Assembly: GCA_903925955.1 (NCBI GenBank)
Contig: CAIYHO010000224.1
Location: 1-50,253 of the forward strand
Direction: 5' to 3'
Source: an uncultured Chloroflexota bacterium
GTDB taxonomy: Bacteria; Chloroflexota; Limnocylindria; Limnocylindrales; CSP1-4
Length of the DNA: 50,253 bases
The notes below the pieces were generated by a model. It was not told where the DNA came from and made no database searches. It saw only the letters and a program-made list of their open reading frames with translations. Below are positions 1 to 6,752 of the stretch, one piece after another. The stretch's first letter is position 1; the number at the start of each line of letters is the position of its first letter. Both the position numbers and the translations under genes were made by a program.

Positions 1-187
1 ACCCGATGATGGGCTGGCCAAGGAGGTGGACGGAGGCAGGAGCCTGCTGCTGGCGTCCTGACGGACGCCGCCGATACTGTCGCTGACGATCACGACGGAT
101 CGCCCAAAGTCCACCACTCCACGGGACACGACCGTGGACCGGGCGCGGCTCGCTTGCGGAGACAACCCGTGGCCTCCGGTGCCGCGC
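1..187. other. Left edge, no gene supported
   Basis: Short open stretches touch the left edge on both strands: plus bases 2-61 ending in TGA, and a minus-strand frame open from a GTG near 114 to the edge. Neither is long enough or recognisable enough to call. The region is GC-rich and ends in the probable promoter of the tRNA gene. Confidence 0.4.
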
Positions 188-193
188 TACGAT
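188..193 (+). promoter_or_regulatory. -10 element of tRNA-Leu
   Basis: TACGAT lies so that transcription would begin about base 200, two bases before the tRNA 5' end. No good -35 hexamer stands at 16-18 bp. The position and the match to other -10 elements in the window support it. Confidence 0.4.
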
Positions 194-201
194 CGCGCTA
201 G

Positions 202-288
202 CCCGAGGTGGCGGAACAGGCAGACGCAGCGGTCTTAAACACCGCAGAGTGCAAGCTCGTGCGAGTTCGAACCTCGCCCTCGGGACCA
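202..288 (+). tRNA. tRNA-Leu (anticodon UAA)
   Basis: A full class II cloverleaf can be folded. The acceptor stem is CCCGAGG (202-208) with CCTCGGG (278-284), seven perfect pairs. The D arm is GCG...CGC. The anticodon stem GCGGT/ACCGC holds the loop CTTAAAC, giving anticodon TAA. A long variable arm follows, then the T arm GCGAG-TTCGAAC-CTCGC, discriminator A285 and an encoded CCA (286-288). The long variable arm fits leucine. The 5' base is taken as C202 because that gives seven pairs; starting at G201 would break the pairing. Confidence 0.95.
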
Positions 289-327
289 CGCAGCGGCGCG
301 CGCCTGCCGCGAGCCGGCGTTTCGCTC

Positions 328-1002
328 TCAGCGTCCGCGCGGCGGCAGGGTGACCAGGGTGCCGCCGCAGCTGCCAGACAGGAGCCGCGAGAGCACGGCG
401 CGCTCGGCCGAGTCCATCTTGAGACGCCAGCGGTACTTCACCTCTACCCAGCGAATGGCGTAGGTGCAGCGCGCGGCAACGCGAGGCGGGAGCCAGCTGG
501 CCGGGTCGTCGCCGCTCTTGGCCTGGTTCACCCTGGAGGTGACCATGACCAGGGTGGGTCCGTAGGCCGTGTCGTTGGCGTAGCGCCGCCGGTCAGCCGA
601 GGTCCACAGGCGTGCGCCGGAGATCCACGCCTCGTACAGCGGGACAAGGTGGTCAAGCTGGAAGCTGCTGGCGCTTCTGCCCCAGACGCCGTCGTAGAAC
701 GAGTACCAGCGCCCGGTCTTCACGTAGCAGTGACTGGCAGAGGTGTAGGTGACCGGGACGATGCTCTCGGAGATGAGGACCTCGGCGCGCGTGTTCTGGC
801 AATCGCCGTTGAGGTCTGCCGGGTAGGCGAAGAGGGCGCGGTTGTAGGTGCTCCAGCCCGCCTCGTATGCCGCGGGGATCTGGGCGAGCAACCACCGGGC
901 GCTCACCTTGGAGGCTGCCGATGCAGGCGTGGCGCCAGATCCGGCGAAGGAGCCCCCTGCCAAGAGGACTGCGGCCAGGACGACGACGGCGCGGCTGTGC
1001 AT
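328..1002 (-). CDS. Secreted HNH endonuclease (DUF1524/GmrSD C-terminal type)
   Basis: This 224-residue protein has an N-terminal Sec signal peptide (about residues 1-29, hydrophobic core followed by an Ala-rich cleavage region). Its mature part resembles the small extracellular HNH nucleases common in actinomycetes. Diagnostic pieces are the LNGDCQNTRAEVL motif near residue 65, the His-metal motif QLDHLVPLYEAW near residue 115, and NQAKSGDDPASWLPP near residue 160, which supplies the N and K/H positions of the HNH fold. Such proteins degrade DNA outside the cell, probably for nutrition or competition. Phe codons before G are TTC, unlike the core genes here, so it may be an acquired gene. Substrate and export are inferred. 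Confidence 0.85.
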   Translation of the reverse strand: MHSRAVVVLAAVLLAGGSFAGSGATPASAASKVSARWLLAQIPAAYEAGWSTYNRALFAYPADLNGDCQNTRAEVLISESIVPVTYTSASHCYVKTGRWYSFYDGVWGRSASSFQLDHLVPLYEAWISGARLWTSADRRRYANDTAYGPTLVMVTSRVNQAKSGDDPASWLPPRVAARCTYAIRWVEVKYRWRLKMDSAERAVLSRLLSGSCGGTLVTLPPRGR

Positions 1003-1049
1003 GTGTATTCCCCCAGTGAACGCAGCCGCCGAAGTGGCTTGCCGATGGC

Positions 1050-1055
1050 AGCATA
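1050..1055 (-). promoter_or_regulatory. -10 element of the secreted nuclease gene
   Basis: On the minus strand TATGCT reads at 1055-1050, giving a 5' UTR of about 40 nt before the ATG at 1002. No convincing -35 is visible. Confidence 0.35.
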
Positions 1056-1106
1056 GCCCCGCCGACAGCGCCGCATCGAGGGCCGATGGGACCCGTTGAG
1101 ACCCCG

Positions 1107-1115
1107 TGCTATTCT
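1107..1115 (+). promoter_or_regulatory. Extended -10 promoter of rpsF operon
   Basis: TGC-TATTCT is an extended -10 (TGN just upstream of the hexamer). It would start transcription near 1122 and leave about 70 nt of leader before rpsF. That leader is long enough for the S6:S18 autoregulatory element known upstream of rpsF in many bacteria, but I could not fold a convincing one by eye. Confidence 0.5.
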
Positions 1116-1189
1116 TCGCCCGTCCTTTCGGCTCCGCCTCGGCATGTCCGTCAGCGGGGCAGATCCCATTGGAAGGAGCCTTGTAGGCC

Positions 1190-1624
1190 GTGCGCCGCTA
1201 TGAACTCATGCTCATTCTCCGGCCGGATGCGCCGGACGAGCGGGCAACCGCCCTCATCGACCGGACCACTCGATACGTGGTTGCGGCCGGCGGGCAAATC
1301 ATCAAGGTGGCCCCGTGGGGCCGCCGCCGCCTCGCATACCCGATTGATCGCTGCCGCGACGGCTCGTACCACATTGTGGTGTTCGAGAGCCCGGCTGACG
1401 CGATCATCGAGCTTGAGCACAGTCTCAAGATCACCGAGGACGTCCTGCGCTACCTCGTGACCCGTGCTGTCCGCCCCATCAAGGCTCGCCGCGATGCGGG
1501 TGCCTCCGGCGACGGTGAGGACCTCGAGGCAGTCATCCCGCCCGCTGAGGACGAGGACGACATGGACCCCGGTGAGCTCATCGACGAGTCCGAGAGCGAA
1601 GCCGCACCCGCGGCCATCGACTGA
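1190..1624 (+). CDS. rpsF: 30S ribosomal protein S6
   Basis: S6 binds S18 in the platform of the small subunit. The 144-residue product opens with MRRYELMLILRP and carries GRRRLAYPI near residue 45, both typical of S6. After about residue 98 it has an acidic tail (DGEDLEAVIPPAEDED and on) longer than in E. coli. The start is GTG, preceded by GGAAGGAG 11 nt upstream. It is followed after 13 nt by ssb and then rpsR, the classic rpsF-ssb-rpsR order. Confidence 0.97.
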   Translation: MRRYELMLILRPDAPDERATALIDRTTRYVVAAGGQIIKVAPWGRRRLAYPIDRCRDGSYHIVVFESPADAIIELEHSLKITEDVLRYLVTRAVRPIKARRDAGASGDGEDLEAVIPPAEDEDDMDPGELIDESESEAAPAAID

Positions 1625-1637
1625 CGGGAGAGCCGAG

Positions 1638-2141
1638 ATGGCGTTCGCGAAGGCGATGATCATCGGCAACCTCGGGCGTGATCCCGAGATGCGCTACCTC
1701 CCCAGTGGCCGACCCGTGACCGAGTTCAGCGTTGCGGTCAGCCACAGCAAGCCCGACGGCAACGGCGGGTGGGTTGACGAAGGCACCGACTGGTACCGCG
1801 TTACCGTCTGGGGCGATCGTGCAGAGCGCACCGCCGAGCAGTTCCGCAAGGGGAACAAGGTCTTCGTGGAAGGCCGGTTCCGCACGCGCGAATACGATGC
1901 CAAGGACGGCACGAAGCGGATCTCGCTGGACATCACAGCTGACAATGTGATCAGCCTGGATGCCCGTGTCCGCAACGACGACGAGGCTGGAAGCTCTGCC
2001 GGCTCGTCCGGTGGCTTCTCCGGCGGCGCCAGTTCCGGCGGCGCCAGCAGCAGCGGCCAGGCCAGTGGCTCGGGAGTCCGGCCTACGCGTCCGCAGGCCG
2101 CGTCCAAGCCTGACGACGATCTCGACGACCTTCCCTTCTAA
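1638..2141 (+). CDS. ssb: Single-stranded DNA-binding protein
   Basis: SSB coats single-stranded DNA in replication and repair. The 167-residue protein has an OB fold (about 1-110, with [13 protein letters not shown] and [12 protein letters not shown]), a Gly/Ser-rich flexible linker (about 118-150) and the acidic C-terminal tip DDDLDDLPF that recruits partner proteins. The start is ATG 1638, 13 nt after rpsF and behind GGGAGAG. A longer frame reaches upstream but overlaps rpsF and does not match the family. Confidence 0.97.
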   Translation: MAFAKAMIIGNLGRDPEMRYLPSGRPVTEFSVAVSHSKPDGNGGWVDEGTDWYRVTVWGDRAERTAEQFRKGNKVFVEGRFRTREYDAKDGTKRISLDITADNVISLDARVRNDDEAGSSAGSSGGFSGGASSGGASSSGQASGSGVRPTRPQAASKPDDDLDDLPF

Positions 2142-2156
2142 CTGACGATCCCTTCT

Positions 2157-2193
2157 GCGGCCTTCACTGGCCGCCTCGGCGGGCTTGCCCGCC
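2157..2193 (+). promoter_or_regulatory. Two adjacent hairpins in the ssb-rpsR gap
   Basis: GCGGCC (2157-2162) pairs with GGCCGC (2169-2174), and GGCGGG (2178-2183) pairs with CCCGCC (2188-2193) around a CTTG loop. They end six bases before the rpsR Shine-Dalgarno GGAG (2200-2203). They could attenuate transcription or adjust rpsR translation. Neither is followed by a U tract, so a simple terminator is less likely. Confidence 0.4.
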
Positions 2194-2212
2194 ACACCTG
2201 GAGACATACCAA

Positions 2213-2485
2213 ATGCCCCCCGCAATGCGACCAAGCAAGAAGCGCGATGACATGTACCGGGACCGCCGGCGCCGGAAGGTCTGCTCCTTCTGCGCCGACA
2301 AGACCGCTGGCATCGACTACAAGGAGGTCAACCGCCTCCGCCGCTACCTTTCCGAGCGCGCCAAGATTGAGCCGCGACGGAAGACCGGGACCTGCGCTGC
2401 GCACCAGCGCGAACTGTCGGTTGCCCTCAAGCGGGCCCGACACGTGGCACTGCTCCCGTACGCGCCGCAGCACCTTCGCCCATAA
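2213..2485 (+). CDS. rpsR: 30S ribosomal protein S18
   Basis: S18 partners S6 on the 30S platform. The 90-residue product has the family core KVCSFCADK and [19 protein letters not shown]. The CxxC near residue 23 and a further Cys/His (TCAAHQ, near residue 62) suggest the zinc-binding form. The ATG at 2213 lies 9 nt after GGAG. The tail (about residues 76-90, [14 protein letters not shown]) is normal for the family. Confidence 0.96.
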   Translation: MPPAMRPSKKRDDMYRDRRRRKVCSFCADKTAGIDYKEVNRLRRYLSERAKIEPRRKTGTCAAHQRELSVALKRARHVALLPYAPQHLRP

Positions 2486-2505
2486 CGCCGTGAGGCGTCA
2501 CGGCG
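2486..2505 (+). terminator. Hairpin after rpsR
   Basis: CGCCGTGA and TCACGGCG form a perfect 8-bp stem around the loop GGCG, directly after the rpsR stop. No T run follows, so it may be an intrinsic-like terminator or an RNA-stabilising end. Confidence 0.5.
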
Positions 2506-2542
2506 ACACGCCGGGGGGCGCCGCACGGTCGGTGGCTCCCCG

Positions 2543-3376
2543 GTGATCGCCGGGCTGGTCCTGCTGGCCGGCGGTGCCGCGGCAGGGATCTTTGGCTCGC
2601 TTCTTGGTCTTGGCGGCGGGATCTTGATTGTCCCGCTGCTGACGTTTGTCTTTGGACTGCCCCTGCGCGAGGCGGTGGCCGTCTCGCTGGTGTCCGTGAT
2701 TGTGACGTCCAGCGCCTCGGCGGGCGTTTACCTGCAGCGGCACACCGCAAACCTGCGTCTGGGCATGGTCCTGGAGTTGTTCACCGCATCGGGCGCCCTG
2801 GTGGGCGGCCTCGTGGCGTTCCTGCTCTCTGATCGGGTGCTGGCCGCGCTGTTCGCCGCGCTGCTGACCTGGGTGGCCGTGTCGATGTTCCGGGCCGGGC
2901 GCAAGGCGCAGCCCTCCGCGGCGTCGGCCGCTGAAGCTGCAGCGGTGGATGCGGGCACCCCTGCACCGGGCAGCTTCACCGCAACGCTGGGCGGCGACGG
3001 CTACAGCGTCAGACGGTTGCCCATGGGCATGGCTGGCTCCGTGTTTGCGGGTCTTGTGTCCGCACTTCTGGGCGTTGGCGGCGGCATCGTGAAGGTCCCC
3101 GTGATGCACATGGTGATGGGCGTTCCGCTCAAGGTTGCCACCGCCACAAGCAACATGATGATTGGCATCACCGCCACCTCATCGGCGGTCATCTACCTGC
3201 TGCGCGGGCAGATTGACCCCTACGTCGCCGGACCAACGGCCCTCGGCGTCTTCGCTGGCGCCATGGTGGGGTCTCGGATCGCCGCTCGGATCGATGTGCG
3301 CCTGCTGCGCCTGATCTTCGTCATCGTCATGGTCTACAACGCCGTCCAGATGGCGCTCAAGGCGTTGGCCCTGTGA
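2543..3376 (+). CDS. Sulfite exporter TauE/SafE family membrane protein
   Basis: The 277-residue protein has about eight transmembrane segments in two repeats. Each repeat carries the family glycine motif: GSLLGLGGGILIVPLL near residue 18 and SALLGVGGGIVKVPVM near residue 172. An Ala-rich loop (about 115-145) separates the halves. The family moves sulfite, sulfoacetate or other organosulfur anions, and the substrate here is unknown. The GTG start has no clear Shine-Dalgarno. The stop overlaps the next start by 4 nt, so the pair is translationally coupled. Confidence 0.88.
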   Translation: MIAGLVLLAGGAAAGIFGSLLGLGGGILIVPLLTFVFGLPLREAVAVSLVSVIVTSSASAGVYLQRHTANLRLGMVLELFTASGALVGGLVAFLLSDRVLAALFAALLTWVAVSMFRAGRKAQPSAASAAEAAAVDAGTPAPGSFTATLGGDGYSVRRLPMGMAGSVFAGLVSALLGVGGGIVKVPVMHMVMGVPLKVATATSNMMIGITATSSAVIYLLRGQIDPYVAGPTALGVFAGAMVGSRIAARIDVRLLRLIFVIVMVYNAVQMALKALAL

Positions 3377-3768
3377 GTGCTGCCGTGAGCCCAGACGCCC
3401 GAAGCGGGGCTGCCGCCGCGCGCGGCATTGAGACGACTGTGGCTCGGCTGCTGACCCTCGGGACCCGCTTGGCGATGGTCCTTGTCCTCATCGGTGTCGG
3501 CATCATGCTGGCCCATGGCGTGGACCCGCTCCTCACCGCGATCCCGCCCTTCTCGATTGCGTCAATCCCGGCGGACCTCCTGGCGCTCCGCGCCGAGGGC
3601 TTCCTCTGGAGCGGCTTGCTTGTGGTGATGGCGATGCCGGTGGCACGGGTCATCGTGTCGGGCTTTGGGTTCTTCGCAGCAGGGGATCGGCGCCTTGCGC
3701 TCGTGTCGCTGCTTGTTGTGCTTGTATTGACTGCGTCTGTCGTCGCAGCACAGGGTCTTGGAGGCTGA
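3373..3768 (+). CDS. DUF1634 membrane protein
   Basis: This is a 131-residue protein with three predicted transmembrane helices (about 34-52, 78-98 and 108-128). DUF1634 genes commonly sit beside TauE/SafE genes, as here, where the GTG start overlaps the TauE stop. A partner or subunit role for the transporter is inferred from that pairing. The biochemical function is unknown. Confidence 0.75.
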   Translation: MSAAVSPDARSGAAAARGIETTVARLLTLGTRLAMVLVLIGVGIMLAHGVDPLLTAIPPFSIASIPADLLALRAEGFLWSGLLVVMAMPVARVIVSGFGFFAAGDRRLALVSLLVVLVLTASVVAAQGLGG

Positions 3769-3770
3769 CG

Positions 3771-4838
3771 ATGGATGCACTGCTGCTGGCGATCGCGTTC
3801 GTTGTCATTTTGGCGGGCGCCGAGCTCTTCACCAACGGCATCGAGTGGTTTGGCCGCAAGCTTGAGCTGGCTGAGGGCGCCGTTGGGTCTGTCCTGGCGG
3901 CTGTGGGAACTGCGCTCCCCGAGACGATGATCCCCATCATCGCCATCACCTTTGGCGGGGGCGGCGAGAAGACCGACGCCGTGGGTATCGGCGCGATCCT
4001 GGGCGCGCCGTTTATGTTGTCCACGCTGGCGATGTTTGTCACAGGCGCCGGCGTCATCCTCTTCCGCCGCAGGCGCCGGTTTGGCACCGAGATGCCCGTG
4101 GACACCGGCGTGCTGGTGCACGACATCCGCTACTTCGTGGCCGCCTACGCGGTGGCTATCGCCACGGCCTTTCTGCCGCTGAGCCTTGGGTTCCTCAAGC
4201 CCATCGTGGCTGTGGGGCTGGTCCTCTGGTACGCGTTGTACGTGAAGGGCCACTTTGACGACGAGCGGGCCGAGGGCGAAGGCGAGGGGGATCTCTCGCC
4301 GCTGCGGTTTCACCGGTTTGACCGCACTGCGCACCGCGCCGATCCGTCCGTGCCGCGGCTCCGCATCGTGGGCGCCCAGGTGGTGTTTGCGCTCGCATGC
4401 ATCATCGGCGGCGCGTATCTCTTTGTGGGTGCCGTCAACTCGCTGGCGGCCACGCTGGGCGTGAGCGAGCTGCTGCTGGCGCTGGTGATCGCCCCGATCG
4501 CCACGGAGCTGCCGGAGAAGTTCAACTCGCTGATCTGGGTTCGCCAGGGCAAGGACACGCTGGCGATGGGCAACATCACCGGCGCCATGGTGTTCCAGTC
4601 CGCAATCCCCACGGCAGTGGCGCTGGTGCTTGCGGGCGACCAGTGGCGGGTCACGAGTGACTCGTGGCTGGCCTTCGCATCGGCCGGCATGTCGCTGCTC
4701 GCCGTGGCCTTGGTGTTTGGCCCAATGGGCCGCCGCGCGCGGCTTGACGGACGGGCGCTGCTGGTTGGCGGCCTGTTGTATGTGGTGTACCTGGCGCTGG
4801 TTGGCGCGGAGATTGCGGGCTTCCTCCCGGCGTTCTGA
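3771..4838 (+). CDS. Sodium/calcium exchanger (CaCA family)
   Basis: The 355-residue protein has about ten transmembrane helices and two alpha repeats: GAELFTNGIEWFGRK with VGTALPETMIPI (about residues 15-55) and LGVSELLLALVIAPIATELPE (about 228-248). The paired acidic residues in the LPE motifs bind the cation in this antiporter family. The cytoplasmic loop (about 155-190) is charged and short. It begins 2 nt after the DUF1634 stop, so the three membrane genes form one operon. Whether Ca2+ or another cation is moved cannot be told from sequence. Confidence 0.9.
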   Translation: MDALLLAIAFVVILAGAELFTNGIEWFGRKLELAEGAVGSVLAAVGTALPETMIPIIAITFGGGGEKTDAVGIGAILGAPFMLSTLAMFVTGAGVILFRRRRRFGTEMPVDTGVLVHDIRYFVAAYAVAIATAFLPLSLGFLKPIVAVGLVLWYALYVKGHFDDERAEGEGEGDLSPLRFHRFDRTAHRADPSVPRLRIVGAQVVFALACIIGGAYLFVGAVNSLAATLGVSELLLALVIAPIATELPEKFNSLIWVRQGKDTLAMGNITGAMVFQSAIPTAVALVLAGDQWRVTSDSWLAFASAGMSLLAVALVFGPMGRRARLDGRALLVGGLLYVVYLALVGAEIAGFLPAF

Positions 4839-5355
4839 CCGCTGGGGTCAGGGGGAGGTGGTCCGCGGCGCCGGATCGCGCTCGGGCGCTGTTCTCGCGC
4901 CAGCCGCCTCGCGCCAGCCGCCTCGGGCCAGCCGCCTCGGGCCGCAAGTGCACGGGCGTCCTCGCGCCAGCCGCCTCGGGCCGCAAGTGCACGGGCGTAT
5001 TCACTCCATAACTGACCGCAGCGCTTTGCGCGTCACAAGCGGTCCCCGTGGTCCTCGGCGCATCGTCACCTGGGGCGCGCCGGGCGTGCGCCAGTTTCGT
5101 TGCGACGCGCCGCACTCACCACATGCATCCTGCGGATGATTGCGTGACGCGGGGCGACGTTGCCGTGGACCCGGGTGGACGGTGACTCCGGCCATCGCCT
5201 GTGGCCAGTCATGGAGCGAATACGCGTGGCCGCATGGCTCCGGCGGGGACATGCGGGGGTGTCGCGAGGATCGCTCGGAGCAACGCGGAGCTCCAGCCCC
5301 AACCAGCAACCGTGCCGCGAGCGCCATCGGGCTCGTGAGCCCCTCCAAAGCGGAG
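4839..5355 (+). other. Long spacer before ilvE, no gene
   Basis: No supportable coding sequence is seen. The first part holds short direct repeats (4899-4998). The rest (about 5000-5355) is unique sequence. I saw no T-box or leader-peptide signature that would fit branched-chain amino acid control. Confidence 0.5.
4899..4998 (+). repeat. Nested direct repeats
   Basis: GCCAGCCGCCTCG occurs at 4899, 4913 and 4927 (14-nt period) and again at 4966. A 33-nt stretch beginning with that unit and ending GTGCACGGGCGT is present exactly twice, at 4927-4959 and 4966-4998 (39-nt period). It lies between the exchanger gene and ilvE. Confidence 0.85.
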
Positions 5356-5364
5356 TGCTAGACT
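5356..5364 (+). promoter_or_regulatory. Extended -10 promoter of ilvE
   Basis: TGC-TAGACT is an extended -10. Transcription would start near 5371 and give a leader of about 50 nt that includes GGAG 8 nt before the ATG at 5421. Confidence 0.55.
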
Positions 5365-5420
5365 CCGGGACCGTTCCCGACGACCCGTCCGGCCGTTTGC
5401 ACGCCATTGGAGCCGCCCCG

Positions 5421-6380
5421 ATGTCTAGCCAGCCGTCCGCCGCAGCCTCCGCCTCGGCCAACCCGCTTGACGAGCTGATCGCCTATTTCGAGGGCGATTA
5501 CGTTGCGCTCAAGGACGCCAAGGTCAGCATCATGACCCACGCGTTCATGTACGGGACCGCCACATTTGAGGGGATCCGGGCCTACTGGAACGCTGAGCAG
5601 AACACGCTGTACGCGTTGTTCGTCAGGGAGCATGCCCGGCGCATCCGCAGCTCCGCCAAGATGCTCATGATGGAGAACCTGCCGTCTGAGGACGAGCTGG
5701 TTGACATCATCACAGAGACGGTCCGGCGCAACGGGTTCCGCCAGGACGCCTACGTCCGGCCCTCGTTCTACAAGAGCACCCGGGCCATCGGCGTGCGGCT
5801 TCACCACCTCGATCACGAGCTGTACGTGATCGCCACGCCATTTGGCAACTACATCGACATCGAGAAGGGCGTCCGCGTGATGTCCTCGTCGTGGCGCCGG
5901 AATGCGGATGAGGCGCTGCCGGCCCGTGGCAAGCTTGTGGGCGGCTACGTGAACATGGCCTTCCAGAAGTCCGAGGCGGAGCTCAACGGCTTCGACGAGG
6001 CACTGGTGATGACGCCGAGCGGTCACGCCTCAGAGGGCTCAGCCGCCAACCTGTTCGTTGTGCGCGACGGTGTGCTGCTGACCCCGCCGGTCTCCGACGA
6101 CATTCTGGAGGGCGTGACGCGCAAGGCGATCCTGGGGCTGGCCGCGGATCTGGGCATCCCCACCGAAGTGCGCTCGATCGACCGCTCCGAGCTCTACATC
6201 TGCGACGAGGTGTTCCTTGTGGGCACCGGCGTCCAGGTGAGCCCTGTCATCGAGGTGGACCACCGCCCGGTTGGCGAGGGCAAGATCGGCCCCATCTCGC
6301 GCAGGCTCAGTGAGCGCTACTTCGCAGCCGTCCGGGGCAACCTGCCCGAGTACAAGAGCTGGCTCACCGCCATCAAGTAG
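5421..6380 (+). CDS. ilvE: Branched-chain amino acid aminotransferase
   Basis: A PLP-dependent fold-type IV transaminase of 319 residues, catalysing the last step of valine, leucine and isoleucine synthesis or the first of their breakdown. It shows IMTHAFMYGTATFEGIRAYW near residue 37, the likely Schiff-base Lys in GKLVGGYVN near residue 170, and the cofactor-binding EGSAANLFVV near residue 202. The start is ATG 5421 behind a GGAG; a longer upstream frame has no family similarity. A D-amino acid or aminodeoxychorismate enzyme is less likely given the length and motifs. Confidence 0.9.
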   Translation: MSSQPSAAASASANPLDELIAYFEGDYVALKDAKVSIMTHAFMYGTATFEGIRAYWNAEQNTLYALFVREHARRIRSSAKMLMMENLPSEDELVDIITETVRRNGFRQDAYVRPSFYKSTRAIGVRLHHLDHELYVIATPFGNYIDIEKGVRVMSSSWRRNADEALPARGKLVGGYVNMAFQKSEAELNGFDEALVMTPSGHASEGSAANLFVVRDGVLLTPPVSDDILEGVTRKAILGLAADLGIPTEVRSIDRSELYICDEVFLVGTGVQVSPVIEVDHRPVGEGKIGPISRRLSERYFAAVRGNLPEYKSWLTAIK

Positions 6381-6752
6381 GGCGCCTCCGGCTGAGGCCG
6401 GTTCGCCGGTTCGGCCGGCCGCGGGTGCGGGTGCGGGTGCGGGCGCGGCGGCGGCCCCTGACCCGGCGACCCGGTCACCCGGTCACGGCCACCCGGCCGC
6501 GGGTGCGGCGGCCTCTGACCCAGCCCAGGGTCAATTCGCCATGTTGCGAGCGTGGTTCAACCGCCAAAGCCGCGCTGTGGCCTGCGAACTCTGCACGGGG
6601 GTGCGCTTCCTGACCCACACGTGGGTCACGGCGACCCGGCGACCTGGCGACCCGGCGACCCGGTCACGGCGTCACAGCGACCTGGCGACCCGGCGACCCG
6701 GTCACGGCGACCCGGCGACCCGGCGCGTCACGCCGTGCGTCACCCGGCAGCG
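6381..6752. repeat. Low-complexity convergent spacer
   Basis: Between ilvE and the LCP gene lies a gene-free, GC-rich spacer. It has GGGTGC repeats near 6423-6450 and about nine copies of the 9-nt unit GGCGACCYG, mixed with GGTCACGGCG, between about 6628 and 6725. A stem-loop TGACCCA/TGGGTCA (6611-6628) sits in the middle and could terminate transcription from either side. Confidence 0.7.
6611..6628. terminator. Hairpin between convergent genes
   Basis: TGACCCA (6611-6617) and TGGGTCA (6622-6628) pair around CACG. The convergent setting suits a terminator, but there is no T run on either strand. Confidence 0.25.

Noticed and set aside
202-288. tRNA-Leu 3' end as an island attachment site
   Set aside because: No second copy of the tRNA 3' end was seen in the window, and no integrase.
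1096-1115. TTGAGA as -35 for the rpsF promoter
   Set aside because: Only 8 bp separates it from TATTCT, far too short; the extended -10 explains the promoter better.
5000-5420. T-box or leader-peptide control of ilvE
   Set aside because: No T-box consensus, no run of Val/Leu/Ile codons and no attenuator hairpin seen. The ileS spacer is also too short for a T-box.
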